From positions 434,001 to 498,000 of the forward strand of contig CAVUYZ010000003.1 of the NCBI GenBank assembly GCA_963745865.1: a stretch of DNA of 64,000 bases, read 5' to 3'. The stretch is from JAHEDH01 sp963745865. GTDB lineage: Bacteria > Actinomycetota > Acidimicrobiia > Spongiisociales > ZC4RG35. The position numbers were made by a program, and so were the translations under genes. Position 1 is the first letter of the stretch. Each line of letters opens with the position of its first letter. A model generated the notes under the pieces. It saw only the letters and a program-made list of their open reading frames with translations. It was not told the origin of the DNA and made no database searches. Positions 17,110-27,752 of this stretch are shown in pieces.

Positions 17110-19417
17110 ATGGCTTCCAAGACACCCACCCGGAAGGGCAGCCGTGGGCGGAAACGGGTGTCCAACGCACAGAAGAAGACCAAGAAGACGACCTCGAGGT
17201 CGTCCCGACGCCCGGCTGCCAAGGCTGGGCGCACAGGCCGCTTCACGCTGGAGACGGCCCGGGACTTCCTGCGGGAGCGCCTCGGCCGTCAGGCCGACGA
17301 CGTATGGGGAATGATCCTCGTCGTCTTCGCCATCATCATCACTCTCTCGTTCTTCGGGCAGGCAGGCCCCGTCGGGCGCTTCCTCGACTCCGGACTGGAG
17401 TTTCTCTTCGGTGTGTGGGCGTATGCCCTCCCTGCCATCCTCGTCGGCATCGGACTCGCGATGGCGCTCGGGCGGCGCACCGACGGTGCGGGTCGGCTTG
17501 CGCTGGGCGCCATCGGCGTGTTCGCCGGCTCGCTTGCGATCTTCCATCTTCTGACCGGCGCAGTCTCGCTGGCCGAGTCGATGGAAATCGTTCGGGATCG
17601 CGGTGGCGCGGTCGGATCGCTGATGGCGTTTCCTCTCCGGCGAGCGCTTGGCACCTGGGGTGCATTCGTGATCCTCTCCGCCGTCGTCTCGGGTGGAGTC
17701 TTGATCGTCACTCAGACAACGGTCAAAGAACTGGTCTTGGCGCTCGGCGAGATGTGGACGGGGCTCCGCACCTTCGCCCGTTCCCTCCGAACCCAATCCG
17801 GCCAGCGCCGCACCGCTCGCCCCATGGATACCCAACGTCCAAAGCACGTTGCGCCCAAGCCCCAGAAGCCAACCATCCTGGGGAAGAAGAAGGCGGCGAC
17901 GGGGCCCGAAGCCCGCAGCCGAGAAGCCGAAGGTCGCGGCCAAGCCGAAACCGATGCCCGCGAATACGTCCGGGTATCAGCTTCCACCGCTCGAACTGCT
18001 GGCGCTCGGGGGCGGCGAAGAACACAACCGGAGGACGCTCGAAGAGACTGCGGCAGCGCTCGAGGAGACGCTTCATCAGCACGGCGTCGATGCCGCCCTC
18101 ACAAAGATCGTCCCTGGTCCGACCGTCACCCGGTACGAGGTCGAGCTCGCCCCCGGTGTGAAGGTGAACAAGGTCTCCAACCTGAGCCACGACATCGCCT
18201 ACGCCCTGGCGACGCCCGATGTCCGGCTCCTCGTCCCGATCCCCGGCAAGAGCGCGATCGGTATCGAGATCCCCAACAAGAAGCGGCGCCTCGTCAGCCT
18301 CGGCGACATCCTCAGGAGCCCGGAGGCGGCCGGTGACACGCATCCGCTCTCGGTCGGGCTCGGCATGGACATCGCCGGCCGCCCCAAGCTCCTGAACCTG
18401 GCTGAGCTACCCCACGTCCTGATCGCCGGCGCCACCGGCGCCGGGAAGTCGTCGGCGATCAATGCGCTCGTCACCTCGATTCTGATGCGTGCCACTCCTG
18501 ACGACGTGCGGCTGATCATGGTCGACCCGAAGCGGGTCGAACTCGGCCAATACAACGGCGTTCCGCATCTGTTGACGAGGGTCATCACCAATCCGAAGAA
18601 AGCCAACGACGCCCTCAAGTGGGCGGTCGCCGAGATGGACAGGCGGTACGACCTCGTCGCCGACGCCGGCGCCCGCGACATCGACGGATACCGGGAGAAG
18701 CTGGCAGCCGGTGAGCTCGACGCCGAGCAGTTCGACCGGTTCCCCTACATCGTGGTGCTCGTCGACGAGCTGAACGATCTGATGATGGTCGCCGGCAAGG
18801 AAGTGGAGGAGTCGATCGTCCGGATCGCACAGATGGCCAGAGCGGTCGGCATCCATCTCGTGCTCGCCACCCAGCGGCCGTCGGTGAATGTCATCACCGG
18901 AGTCATCAAGGCGAACGTTCCATCACGGCTGGCGTTCTCGGTGGCATCGACCACCGACTCGCGGGTGATCCTCGACAGCGCAGGCGCCGAGAAGCTGGTC
19001 GGGATGGGAGACATGTTGGTGGTGACGGCCAAGGAGCCACGACCCAACCGTCTCCAGGGGGCGTTCGTGCGCGAGTCCGAGATCCATGCAGTGGTCGATT
19101 GGGTCAAGGCTCAGCGAGAGGTGACGTACAAGGACGAAGAGGTCCTCGAGGTCGCGGCTCAAGCATCAGCCGTCGATGTCGACGAGATCGACGACGAGGA
19201 TGAGATTCTCGCCCGACAGGCGACCGAGTTGGTCGTTCGGAGCCAACTCGGGTCGACCTCGATGCTCCAGCGGAAACTCCGCATCGGTTTCGCCCGGGCC
19301 GGACGGATCATGGACATTCTCGAACAACGTGGCGTGGTCGGCCCCAGCCAGGGCTCCAAGGCGCGCGAGGTGCTCCTGACCGAAGAAGAGCTCGATACCG
19401 CCCTGGCCACGACCTGA
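17110..19417 (+). CDS. ftsK: DNA translocase FtsK, frameshift in the linker
   Basis: A septal DNA translocase that pumps chromosome dimers through the closing septum. The N-terminal basic tail and four membrane segments (about 17,310-17,720) are in one frame. The linker, the ATPase motor and the C-terminal gamma winged helix are in the next frame, from about 17,900. The Walker A motif GATGAGKSS is near 18,428, the Walker B region VVLVDELNDL near 18,750, and the DNA-reading gamma domain ends at 19,417. The switch is at the run GGGGCCC (about 17,900) and equals one extra base. The corrected protein is about 768 residues, normal for an actinobacterial FtsK. Confidence 0.92.
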
Positions 19418-19597
19418 GATGGGGTTGCCCGGATCAGGAGCCGCTTCTGCCGGCGGCGAGTCGCCAGCGTGTCGATCGTCGGTCGGTGGGCGTGACAGGC
19501 TGATCCGCGGCCTGGTATCGACCGCCTCCAGCGGCACGTTCCTCGTTTCTCCACCGTCGCAATCGATGGCGACCGTGGTGGCTACGATCCCTCGCGT

Positions 19598-20630
19598 ATG
19601 AGGCAGATCTTGACGCCGAGCGGAGATCTGGTGGGGGAGGCACCCATGGACGACGATCTGACCGTTCGTCTGTACCGGGCCATGGTGTTCGCCCGCACCT
19701 ACGACCGCAAGAGCATGGCAATGCAGAAACAAGGCCGGCTCGCCACCTATGCGCCCTTCGAGGGGCAGGAGGCGGCCCAGGTCGGTAAGCGCGGCGGCCC
19801 TCCAGGCCGACGACTGGATGGTGGCGACCTATCGGGACGCCGCTGCGATGTGGATGCAGGGCTATCCGATGGAGCTGCTCATCGCCGGCAGGACCGGGGA
19901 TGAGCGCGGAGGGAACGTCCCCGATCAGGTGAACGTCCTTCCCCCGTCGATCACCGTCGGTGGTCACATGGTGCACGCCGTCGGTCTCGCCTGGGCCGAA
20001 CAACTGCGCGGTTCCACACGAATTGCCATCACCTACTTCGGTGACGGAGCCACGTCCGAGGGAGATTTCCACGAGGCCATGAATTTCGCGGCGGTTCGGA
20101 ACGCGCCCGTCGTGTTCCTCTGCCAGAACAACGGATGGGCGATCTCGCTGCCGCGGCAGGAGCAGACCGCGTCCGAGACGATTGCCGAGAAGGCCATTGG
20201 CTACGGCATGCCGGGCCTCCACGTCGATGGCAACGATCTGTTCGCCATGTTCGAAGCGACGAGGGAGGCAGTCCAACGAGCCAGGTCCGGTGCGGGGCCG
20301 ACGCTGATCGAGGCAGTGACCTACCGGATCGGTCCCCACACCACTGCGGATGACCCTGCCCGGTATCGGCCCGAGGGCGAGACCGAGCAGTGGTTGCGTC
20401 GCGATCCCATCGAGCGGGTCCGGGTGTATCTGTCCGAGCGGGGCCGATGGGACGCAGAATGGCAGGCTCGGATCGAGGAACAGGCCGCAGCGGCCATCGA
20501 ACGGTCGGTCGAGTTGGCCGAGGGCCTGCCAATGCCGACCGCCGACGACATGTTCGAGTCGATGTTCGAGTCGATGCCGCCAGATCTCGCAGAGCAGCGT
20601 TTCGAAGCGCGACGTCTGGGCAGCCGGTGA
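19598..20630 (+). CDS. 2-oxoacid dehydrogenase E1 component alpha subunit, frameshift
   Basis: The thiamine-diphosphate-dependent decarboxylase alpha subunit of a pyruvate or branched-chain 2-oxoacid dehydrogenase. The first 60 residues (MRQILTPSGDLVGEAP to EGQEAAQVG) are in one frame, and the rest, from SAAALQADDW, is in the next; the join is near 19,786 (TAAGC) and equals one extra base. The ThDP/Mg motif is GDGATSEGDFHEAMN near 20,041, with the downstream NN in FLCQNNGWA. The stop overlaps the E1beta start. The N-terminal extension and acceptance of either substrate class leave pyruvate versus branched-chain 2-oxoacids open. Confidence 0.88.
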
Positions 20631-21610
20631 TGAGCGTCACACTTGCCGGAGCGCTGAACCTCGCGCTCGATGAAGCGCTTGCCGCCGACGACAGCGTGGT
20701 TGTCATCGGAGAGGACGTAGGTCGAACCGGTGGCGTCTTCCGTGTCACGGACGGCCTTCTGGCCAAGTACGGCCCTGATCGCGTGGTCGACACACCGGTC
20801 GCCGAGTCCGGCATCGCCGGGGTGGCTCTCGGCCTCGCCGCCAACGGGATGCGACCGGTGATCGAGATGCAGTTCATGGGGTTCTCGTATCCCGCGTTCG
20901 ATCAGATCATCAGTCACATCGCCAGGATCAGGAACCGATCACGCCATCGGTTCTCTGCTCCGATGGTGATCCGGATCCCTTTTGGAGGCGGAATCGGTGC
21001 TGCGGAACACCACTCCGAGTCGGCCGAGGCGATCTACGTACACACCCCGGGTCTCAAGGTGGTCGTCCCTTCGAGGCCGTCGGATGCGTACGGGTTGTTG
21101 CGGTCGGCGATCGATGATCCCGACCCTGTCGTGGTCCTCGAGCCGATCCGTTTGTATCGCTCGGTGAAGGAGGATCTCCCCGAGGATCCCGATGTCGTCA
21201 CGATCGGAGAGGCGAGCGTGGAGCGAGCCGGGGACGACATCACACTCGTCTCCTATGGTGCGATGATGAAGGAGTCCCGGGAGGCGGCCGATGTCCTGGG
21301 CGACAGCGGTGTGGGTGTCGACCTCATCGACCTCCGGACACTGTCCCCACTCGACATCAAGACCGTGCTGGACTCTGTCAGGCGCACCACCCGCGTGGTC
21401 CTGGTCTCCGAGGCCCCGCGTACCGCCGGCGTGATGTCGGAGGTGTCGGCCCTGATTTCTGAGCGGGCGCTCTACTCGCTGACCGCTCCTGTCCAGCGCA
21501 TCACCGGGTGGGACACCATCTTCCCGCTCAAGCGCTCCGAGCATCTGTTCCTGCCGTCGACTGACCGGATCGTCGAGGCCGCGCGACGCGCTCTCGACGA
21601 ATCGCTCTAG
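20630..21610 (+). CDS. 2-oxoacid dehydrogenase E1 component beta subunit
   Basis: The transketolase-fold beta subunit that pairs with the preceding alpha subunit. It is 326 residues long. Family motifs are VIGEDVGRTGGVFRVTDGL near 25-43, DTPVAESGIAGVALGLA near 53-69, PFGGGIGAAEHHSES and the C-terminal transketolase domain with RTLSPLD. The ATG at 20630 shares one base with the E1alpha TGA. The E2 gene follows after nine bases, giving a three-gene operon. No E3 lipoamide dehydrogenase is nearby. Confidence 0.93.
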   Translation: MSVTLAGALNLALDEALAADDSVVVIGEDVGRTGGVFRVTDGLLAKYGPDRVVDTPVAESGIAGVALGLAANGMRPVIEMQFMGFSYPAFDQIISHIARIRNRSRHRFSAPMVIRIPFGGGIGAAEHHSESAEAIYVHTPGLKVVVPSRPSDAYGLLRSAIDDPDPVVVLEPIRLYRSVKEDLPEDPDVVTIGEASVERAGDDITLVSYGAMMKESREAADVLGDSGVGVDLIDLRTLSPLDIKTVLDSVRRTTRVVLVSEAPRTAGVMSEVSALISERALYSLTAPVQRITGWDTIFPLKRSEHLFLPSTDRIVEAARRALDESL

Positions 21611-21619
21611 GGTCGGACC

Positions 21620-23000
21620 GTGGCGAGAGAGTTCAGACTTCCCGATATCGGAGAGGGGCTCACCGAGGCCGAGATCGTTCGAGTGGCTCGTGGCCGTCGG
21701 CGACCGCGTCGAGATGGACGCTGGACTGGTCGAAGTCGAGACCGACAAGGCGCTCATGGAGATCCCGTCCCCGGTCGCAGGCACCGTGCTCTCGCACGGC
21801 GCACCAGCGGGGTCGGTACTCGCCGTCGGTGAGATCCTCGCGATCATCGGAGAACCTGGAGAACTCGACGAGCCACAGGACCTCGATAACGGGGTCGCCG
21901 CACCGTCGATCGGCCCTGTTGTGCCCCGGGACGAGACCGTCGAATCGCCACCGATTGTGGGGTCGATCTCGTCGGAGGCCGTCGACCTGTCGGCGGTTCG
22001 ACGCGAGCCTGTCGGCAACGGCACGGCCCAGGCCTCGAGTTCGACCGGGTCGGCCCAAACGCTCCCGATGATCCGGCGGATGGCAGCCGACCTCGGCATC
22101 GATCTCGGCGCCGTCGAAGGCACCGGTCCTGGTGGGAGGATCACCAGAGACGATGTCCAGCGGGCTGCAGGCGCACATCCGAGCTCGCCTGTCGGCGCAG
22201 CCGACGACGCCGTCGAGTCTCGCGGCTGGCGTTGAGTCTCGGTCAGATCAGGTGGTTCCCGAGCCGACCGTCGAGTCTCCGCTCGGCAACGCCTCCTGTC
22301 CCAAGGGAAGAGTCCCCGGCGACGGGCCGAGGGGAGCGAATGAGCGCGACGCGCCGGGCCATCGCCGAGCACATGGAGCGGTCGTGGCGGGAGATCCCGC
22401 ACGTCACGACGTTCGCTCACGTCGATGCCGGCCGGCTGCTCGACGCCCGGAGGGCGCTCGCTCAACGCCGGGGCTCGGCCGTGTCGATCGATGCCATCGT
22501 GGTCAGAGCCGTGGGCGCTGCCCTCCGCACGCCACCCGATCGTTGCTTCGCACCTCGAGGAAGACACGATCGTGGAGGCGGAAGCCCTCGACATCGGCGT
22601 TGCCGTCGACACTCCCGAGGGCCTCGTGGTCGTGGTTGTGGATGACGCGACCGCATACGACCTCGTCGACCTGACGGCCGAGATCTCCCGACTCGCCGCC
22701 GGAGCCCGCAATCGCACCCTGTCGCCTGAGCGGTACCGAGGTCAGTGTTTCACGGTGTCCAACATCGGCGCCGTCGGTGGCTGGTACGGCACGCCAATCG
22801 TCCCGTACGGCACGGCCGGGATCCTGAGTGTCGGGCGGGCCGAGGAGACGCCGGTCGTGCGCGACGGCGCAATATCCATCGCACCGGTGATGCCCCTCTC
22901 GTTCTCATACGACCACCGCATCATCGACGGTGCAGAGGGCAGGCGATTCATGGCAACGCTCGGAGAGAACCTGGAGGAGCCTGCGCTCTTTCTCGGCTGA
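21620..23000 (+). CDS. Dihydrolipoamide acyltransferase (E2), several frameshifts
   Basis: The acyltransferase core of the 2-oxoacid dehydrogenase complex. The lipoyl domain starts MAREFRLPDIGEGLTEAEIVR at the GTG at 21620 and continues in the next frame from WLVAVGDRVEMD, with the lipoylated Lys in VETDKALMEI. The peripheral-subunit-binding domain is PMIRRMAADLGIDLGAVEGTGPGGRI. The catalytic domain holds RRAIAEHMERSWREIPHVT and the active-site motif SYDHRIIDGAEGRRF. Frame changes are needed near 21,680, twice between about 22,215 and 22,310, and near 22,530, each equal to one extra base. All domains are well conserved, so assembly error is likelier than a dead gene. Confidence 0.85.
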
Positions 23001-23006
23001 GACGTC

Positions 23007-23303
23007 TCAGTCGTCGCGCATCAACGCCGACATCTTGCGGCGGAGATGGGGCGGAGCACTGCGGAGGCCGAGATCGACGGCGAACTGTGCGTCGTCGGTG
23101 ATATCGAGAATGACTTCTTCCCCCTCGGCTCTGAGATGGAACCCATCTGGGAGGGCGTTCACGCGGACTTCGCTCTTGGGCCAGTCACCGATCTGAGCAT
23201 CTCCGGCACTCATCCTGATGCGTTCCTCGGTGAGGTCGATGACGATGTCGAGCGGAGGACTGTCGTCCCCTGGCATTCGCAGAGATCCTCGATATGCAGA
23301 CAT
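23007..23303 (-). CDS. Small conserved hypothetical protein
   Basis: A 98-residue soluble acidic protein starting MSAYRGSLRMPGDD. It has alternating beta-like stretches (DIVIDLTEERIRMSAG, KSEVRVNALPDGFHLRAEGEEVILDI) and a basic C-terminal tail (HLRRKMSALMRDD). It is reminiscent of a small actinobacterial PH-like or DUF protein, but I do not recognise a named family. It lies convergent with the E2 gene and downstream of ramB. Confidence 0.65.
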   Translation of the reverse strand: MSAYRGSLRMPGDDSPPLDIVIDLTEERIRMSAGDAQIGDWPKSEVRVNALPDGFHLRAEGEEVILDITDDAQFAVDLGLRSAPPHLRRKMSALMRDD

Positions 23304-23335
23304 GTCCGGTCTCCTCACCGACCTATACCGACAGA

Positions 23336-24790
23336 TTATTGCAACTCGTCGAAAAGGGAAGCAGATTCATCGCCTTCGTGTCGCTCGGTGAACTCGGCGA
23401 CTTCCGCCGAATCGACCGGGGGAGCGAGGCTCGATCGCAGCATCCCGACGAGTTGATCCTGCATGCGGCCATGAACGATGACGCCGGGGACGAAGGTTCC
23501 CTCTGCCGGCCGGTGGCAGCACTCGCCGTGCGGGCACTTCGACGCCCGGTGGTGATTGGTTCTTCGTGCACGAAAGTAGCGAGCATCCTCGAATCGAACC
23601 CCCACTGTGAGGGCGTCACCCTCGCCTGCGGCGACCAGATGGGTCGAGCACAGGAACGAGCCGACGGGCGTGTCGGTGAACTGGTTGTGCACGTCGTAGC
23701 GCGCCTCTGAGTCGTACACGGTCCTTGCAGCGAATCTTCGACAGAGTCGTTGACCTTCGAAGGCCCCGTGGGCGTCGTGGGGGAGTGGTACTCCATCGTT
23801 GGCGTAGGCCTTTGTGATGACGCCTTCTTCGGTACTGCGCACGAAGTGGCATGGGAGATCGAGTACCCGGGTCGCGAGGTTGGCGAAGCGCTGGGCGGCC
23901 ATCTCATAGGAGACGTAGAAGCGTTCCTTGATGTCTTCGATGGAGAGATCCCGGCCCTGTTTGGCCTGCTGGAGGAAGACCGAGGTGGTCGCTTCCGGTA
24001 TCAGGACCGCAGCGGCGAAGTACGCCGACTCGATCCGCTGCCAGAGCATCTCGAGGGGTGTCGCGGGCACGTCGTGCTCGAGCACTCGGTTGGCGAGGGT
24101 CTGGAGAATCGCCTTCCTGGCTTGGCGGGTCCTCAGCTCGTTGCGCTGGGCAACATAGATCCGTCGGTTGGTTTCGTCGACGATCGATCGCACCGTCCGG
24201 GGGATGTCGTCGACGAAGCGGATGCGGTATCCGAGTTGGTCGGCCATCGCCGTGAGATCGCGGCTGGTGAGCGGCCCAGCGGTGTCGACGGCGCACTCCG
24301 AAAGGAAGGTCCTGGCGGTGTCCTCGATGTCGTCGAGGTAACCGTTCGCCTCTGCCAGCCGACGCGAACAGTCGGCGCTCGCCCGTCTGAGATGATCGGT
24401 CGTCGCCTGTGCGAGCGGCGTTTCGACCGCTGCCACCTCGAAGAGGGACAGGAGATGTTCGATCACGTCATCTGGCGTCTTGGCGGTGGGCTTGAGGTGC
24501 GGAAGGCCGATCCTTTGGTAGACCGGATGCTCCTGGGCGCGCTCCAATCGGATTTCGAGGTCGGATCGGTGGTCGGGTGCGGTGTCCTCGAGCAACTCGG
24601 CGACGGTGACGCCGACGGCGTCCGCAAGTCTCGAAATCTGGCCGAGTTTGACGTCCCGCTTCCCATTCTCGACCAGGGAGAGATACGGGGCGGGGCGTCC
24701 GATCGTCTCACCGAGATCGTCGAGCGTCATCCCGCGTTGCTTGCGAAAATGTCGGAGCCGGTGCCCAAACACCAACGGATCGAGCGTCAT
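23336..24790 (-). CDS. ramB: RamB/ScfR-family regulator of acetate and glyoxylate metabolism
   Basis: A transcription regulator of the RamB/ScfR family, which in corynebacteria and mycobacteria controls aceA, aceB and other acetate genes. The N-terminal XRE helix-turn-helix is MTLDPLVFGHRLRHFRKQRG to SLVENGKRDVKLGQISRLAD (residues 1-55). An IrrE-like middle region follows (ESAYFAAAVLIPEATTS) without a visible HExxH, then a DUF2083-like C-terminal region with Cys clusters (SKCPHGECCHRP). It is 484 residues from the ATG at 24790. A longer open frame reaches 24877, but the extra 29 residues are unlike the family. It is divergent from aceB, with 94 bases between. Confidence 0.85.
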   Translation of the reverse strand: MTLDPLVFGHRLRHFRKQRGMTLDDLGETIGRPAPYLSLVENGKRDVKLGQISRLADAVGVTVAELLEDTAPDHRSDLEIRLERAQEHPVYQRIGLPHLKPTAKTPDDVIEHLLSLFEVAAVETPLAQATTDHLRRASADCSRRLAEANGYLDDIEDTARTFLSECAVDTAGPLTSRDLTAMADQLGYRIRFVDDIPRTVRSIVDETNRRIYVAQRNELRTRQARKAILQTLANRVLEHDVPATPLEMLWQRIESAYFAAAVLIPEATTSVFLQQAKQGRDLSIEDIKERFYVSYEMAAQRFANLATRVLDLPCHFVRSTEEGVITKAYANDGVPLPHDAHGAFEGQRLCRRFAARTVYDSEARYDVHNQFTDTPVGSFLCSTHLVAAGEGDALTVGVRFEDARYFRARRTNHHRASKCPHGECCHRPAEGTFVPGVIVHGRMQDQLVGMLRSSLAPPVDSAEVAEFTERHEGDESASLFDELQ

Positions 24791-24825
24791 GAGGGTGTCC
24801 CAATGCTTGTGAATACCGAAAGATA

Positions 24826-24839
24826 GCCGAATCTTCGGC
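24826..24839. promoter_or_regulatory. Candidate operator palindrome between ramB and aceB
   Basis: GCCGAATCTTCGGC is a 6-bp inverted repeat with a two-base centre in the 94-base divergent region. An overlapping imperfect pair, CCGAAAGAT (24816-24824) and ATCTTCGG (24831-24838), shares its right arm. Closer to aceB, TGTT and AACA halves flank 24854-24876. It is placed correctly for an autoregulated ramB and a controlled aceB. The corynebacterial RamB consensus AAACTTTGC is not seen, so the binding protein is an inference. Confidence 0.4.
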
Positions 24840-24884
24840 GCTTGTGACCTGAATGTTCGCTCAATAACGTGAAACATCGATGCA

Positions 24885-26435
24885 ATGACGACGACATCTG
24901 TGTTCGAACTGACCGCACCCGAGATCGACCCCGAGATCCTCAGCCAGGAGGCGTTGGCCTTCGTCGCCGAGCTCGTACGTGAGTTCCGCCCGGTCGTGGA
25001 CCGGTTGCTGGCGGCCCGTCAGGAGCGGCAGCAGGCGCTGGACGCAGGGGGAACCCTCGGGTTCCTGGCAGAGACCGAGGACGTTCGCAACGGAGACTGG
25101 CGCGTGGCTCCAGCCCCGACCGATCTGGAGGATCGTCGGGTCGAGATCACCGGCCCCGTGGACGCCAAGATGATCATCAACGCCCTGAATTCGGGTGCGA
25201 AGGTGTTCATGGCCGATTTCGAGGACTCCTGCACGCCGACGTGGGAGAACGTCGTTGTCGGCCAGCGAAACCTGCTGGAAGCCCATCGAGGGACCCTCTC
25301 CCTCGACGTCGGAGACAAGCAGTACCGACTGAACGATGAGCGTGCCACGCTGATGGTCCGCCCACGCGGCTGGCATCTCGTCGAGAAGCACGTTCTCGTC
25401 GACGGTCGACCGGCTCCCGCCGGGTTGTTCGACTTCGGGCTCTATCTGTTCCACGGCGGCCGGGCTGCGATCGATGCAGGATCAGGGCCCTACTTCTATC
25501 TGCCGAAGCTCGAGAGCCATCTCGAGGCGCGGTTGTGGAACGATGTGTTTCTGGCCGCACAGGCGATGCTGGGAATCCCGAGAGGCACGATCCGGGCGAC
25601 GGTGCTGATCGAGACGGTCGCCGCGGCATTCGAGATGGACGAGATCCTCTATGAGCTCCGCGAGCACTCTGCCGGACTCAACGCCGGACGATGGGACTAC
25701 ATCTTCTCGGTGATCAAGAAGTTCAGGGAGCGGCCGGACTTCGTGTTGCCCGATCGCTCCGACATCACCATGACGGTGCCCTTCATGCACGCATACACCG
25801 AACTCCAGGTGGCGACGTGCCATCGGCGCGGGGCTCACGCCATCGGGGGGATGTCGGCCTTCATCCCCAACCGACGAGATCCGGAGGTGACCACGGCTGC
25901 GTTCGCCAATGTCGCTGCGGACAAGCGGCGTGAGGCCGAGGCCGGGTGCGATGGGACATGGGTGGCTCATCCGGGATTGGTCGAGGTCGCTCGACATGAG
26001 TTCGACCTGGTGCTCGGAGACCGGCCCAATCAACTCGACCGCGAGCGACAGGTCGACATCTCGGCCTCGGACCTGCTCGACACCCGGATCGATGGGGCGT
26101 CGGTCACCGAGCAGGGGCTGCGGACGAACGTGGCCGTCGGCATGCGGTATCTGGATTCGTGGCTCGATGGCCAGGGCGCGGCAGGAATCGACAACCTGAT
26201 GGAGGATGTCGCAACCGCCGAGATCTCACGCAGCCAGATCTGGCAGTGGGTCAACCACGGAGTCGGCATCCCGTCCCTCGGACCGATCGACGCAGACCTG
26301 GTCCGTCGCATCGCTGAAGAAGAGGCCGAACGCTACGGCGTTGGTGATCTGGCGAAGCAGGTCTTCCTAGAGGTCGCCCTCGCCCCCGAGTTCATCGAGT
26401 TCCTGACATTGTCCGCATACCAACACATCGATTGA
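24885..26435 (+). CDS. aceB: Malate synthase A
   Basis: Joins glyoxylate and acetyl-CoA to malate, the second step of the glyoxylate shunt. A 516-residue protein of the short A-type family, not the longer GlcB. Family motifs are VFMADFEDSCTPTWEN near residues 106-121, TLMVRPRGWHL, LIETVAAAFEMDEI, and NHGVGIPSLG. It lies 12 bases upstream of aceA in the same operon and opposite ramB. Confidence 0.96.
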   Translation: MTTTSVFELTAPEIDPEILSQEALAFVAELVREFRPVVDRLLAARQERQQALDAGGTLGFLAETEDVRNGDWRVAPAPTDLEDRRVEITGPVDAKMIINALNSGAKVFMADFEDSCTPTWENVVVGQRNLLEAHRGTLSLDVGDKQYRLNDERATLMVRPRGWHLVEKHVLVDGRPAPAGLFDFGLYLFHGGRAAIDAGSGPYFYLPKLESHLEARLWNDVFLAAQAMLGIPRGTIRATVLIETVAAAFEMDEILYELREHSAGLNAGRWDYIFSVIKKFRERPDFVLPDRSDITMTVPFMHAYTELQVATCHRRGAHAIGGMSAFIPNRRDPEVTTAAFANVAADKRREAEAGCDGTWVAHPGLVEVARHEFDLVLGDRPNQLDRERQVDISASDLLDTRIDGASVTEQGLRTNVAVGMRYLDSWLDGQGAAGIDNLMEDVATAEISRSQIWQWVNHGVGIPSLGPIDADLVRRIAEEEAERYGVGDLAKQVFLEVALAPEFIEFLTLSAYQHID

Positions 26436-26446
26436 GGAGAACACCA

Positions 26447-27733
26447 ATGCATCCGAAGCAGACCTTCGCACAACAGGTGAGCGAGCTCGAGAGCGATTGG
26501 GCCACCAACCCCCGGTGGAACGGGGTCACCAGGACGTACACGGCAGAGGACGTCGTCAAACTGCGCGGCTCGATCCGCGAACGACACGAACTCGCCGAGC
26601 TCATGGCCGAGCGGCTGTGGGATGAGATGACGGCCACCGACTACGTCAATGCCCTGGGAGCACTGTCAGGTGGCCAGGCTGTGCAGATGGTCAAGGCCGG
26701 TCTCAGAGCGATCTACCTCTCCGGATGGCAGGTGGCCGGGGACGCCAACCTCGCCGGCCAGGTGTACCCGGATCAATCGCTGTACCCGGCGACGTCGGCA
26801 CCGGCTCTGGTCGAACGGATCAACAACGCGCTGCGACGCGCCGACCAGATCGCCTGGTCGGAAGGCGACACAGACGGCGACATGTTCGTCCCGATCGTCG
26901 CCGACGGCGAAGCAGGGTTCGGGGGAGCGTTGAATGTCTTCGAGCTCACCAAGAACTTCATCGCGGCCGGAGCGGCCGGTGTCCACTTCGAAGATCAGCT
27001 CGCCTCCGAGAAGAAGTGCGGTCACATGGGCGGCAAGGTGCTCGTTCCGACGAGCCAGCACATCAGGACGCTCACCGCAGCTCGGCTGGCTGCTGACGTC
27101 CTCGGCGCTCCGACGATCATCGTCGCTCGGACCGATGCCAATGCCGCGAACCTGCTGATCTCCGATGTCGACCCGCGGGATCGCGGGTTCTGCACCGGAG
27201 AACGCACCGACGAGGGATTCTTCCGGGTCAGGCCCGGTCTTGACCAGGCGATCGCTCGCGGGCTCGCCTACGCCGAGTACACCGATCTGATCTGGTGTGA
27301 GACGTCCACGCCCGACCTCGAGGAGGCGAAGGCGTTCGCAGATGCGATCCATGCGGAATACCCGGGCAAGATGCTCGCCTACAACTGCTCGCCGTCGTTC
27401 AACTGGAAAGCGGCCCTCGACGACGACACGATCGCCCGTTTCCAACGGGAACTCGCGTCGATGGGGTATGCGTTCCAGTTCATCACCCTGGCAGGCTTCC
27501 ATGCGCTGAACGCCTCGATGTTCGAGCTTGCGCAGGGGTATGCGGCCTCGGGAATGAGCGCTTACGTCGAGCTCCAACAGCGGGAATTCGCCATGGAGAG
27601 TGGGGGATACACTGCAACCCGTCACCAGCGTGAGGTTGGTGCCGGCTACTTCGATAAGGTGTCTGACGTGATCAGCGGCGGGAAGGCCTCCACGCTCGCA
27701 TTGGTCGGATCCACCGAGGAGGCCCAATTCTGA
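26447..27733 (+). CDS. aceA: Isocitrate lyase
   Basis: Splits isocitrate to glyoxylate and succinate for growth on acetate or fatty acids. It is 428 residues long. The catalytic loop KKCGHMGGK is near residue 189, with the substrate and metal site motifs VGDANLAG-like VAGDANLAGQVYPDQS and IVARTDA. The start is the ATG at 26447 with the ribosome-binding site GAGGAGA. It is cotranscribed with aceB and followed by the GAPDH-like gene after 19 bases. Confidence 0.97.
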   Translation: MHPKQTFAQQVSELESDWATNPRWNGVTRTYTAEDVVKLRGSIRERHELAELMAERLWDEMTATDYVNALGALSGGQAVQMVKAGLRAIYLSGWQVAGDANLAGQVYPDQSLYPATSAPALVERINNALRRADQIAWSEGDTDGDMFVPIVADGEAGFGGALNVFELTKNFIAAGAAGVHFEDQLASEKKCGHMGGKVLVPTSQHIRTLTAARLAADVLGAPTIIVARTDANAANLLISDVDPRDRGFCTGERTDEGFFRVRPGLDQAIARGLAYAEYTDLIWCETSTPDLEEAKAFADAIHAEYPGKMLAYNCSPSFNWKAALDDDTIARFQRELASMGYAFQFITLAGFHALNASMFELAQGYAASGMSAYVELQQREFAMESGGYTATRHQREVGAGYFDKVSDVISGGKASTLALVGSTEEAQF

Positions 27734-27752
27734 ACAGGAGAGAGCGAACACG

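Noticed and set aside
16640..22530. Programmed ribosomal frameshifting as the cause of split genes
   Set aside because: The shifts occur in many unrelated genes, without a shared slippery sequence or downstream structure, some several times per gene; insertion errors explain them better.
20939..22717. 592-codon minus-strand open frame
   Set aside because: Antisense to the E1beta/E2 genes; low-complexity Ser/Arg/Thr composition and no domain.
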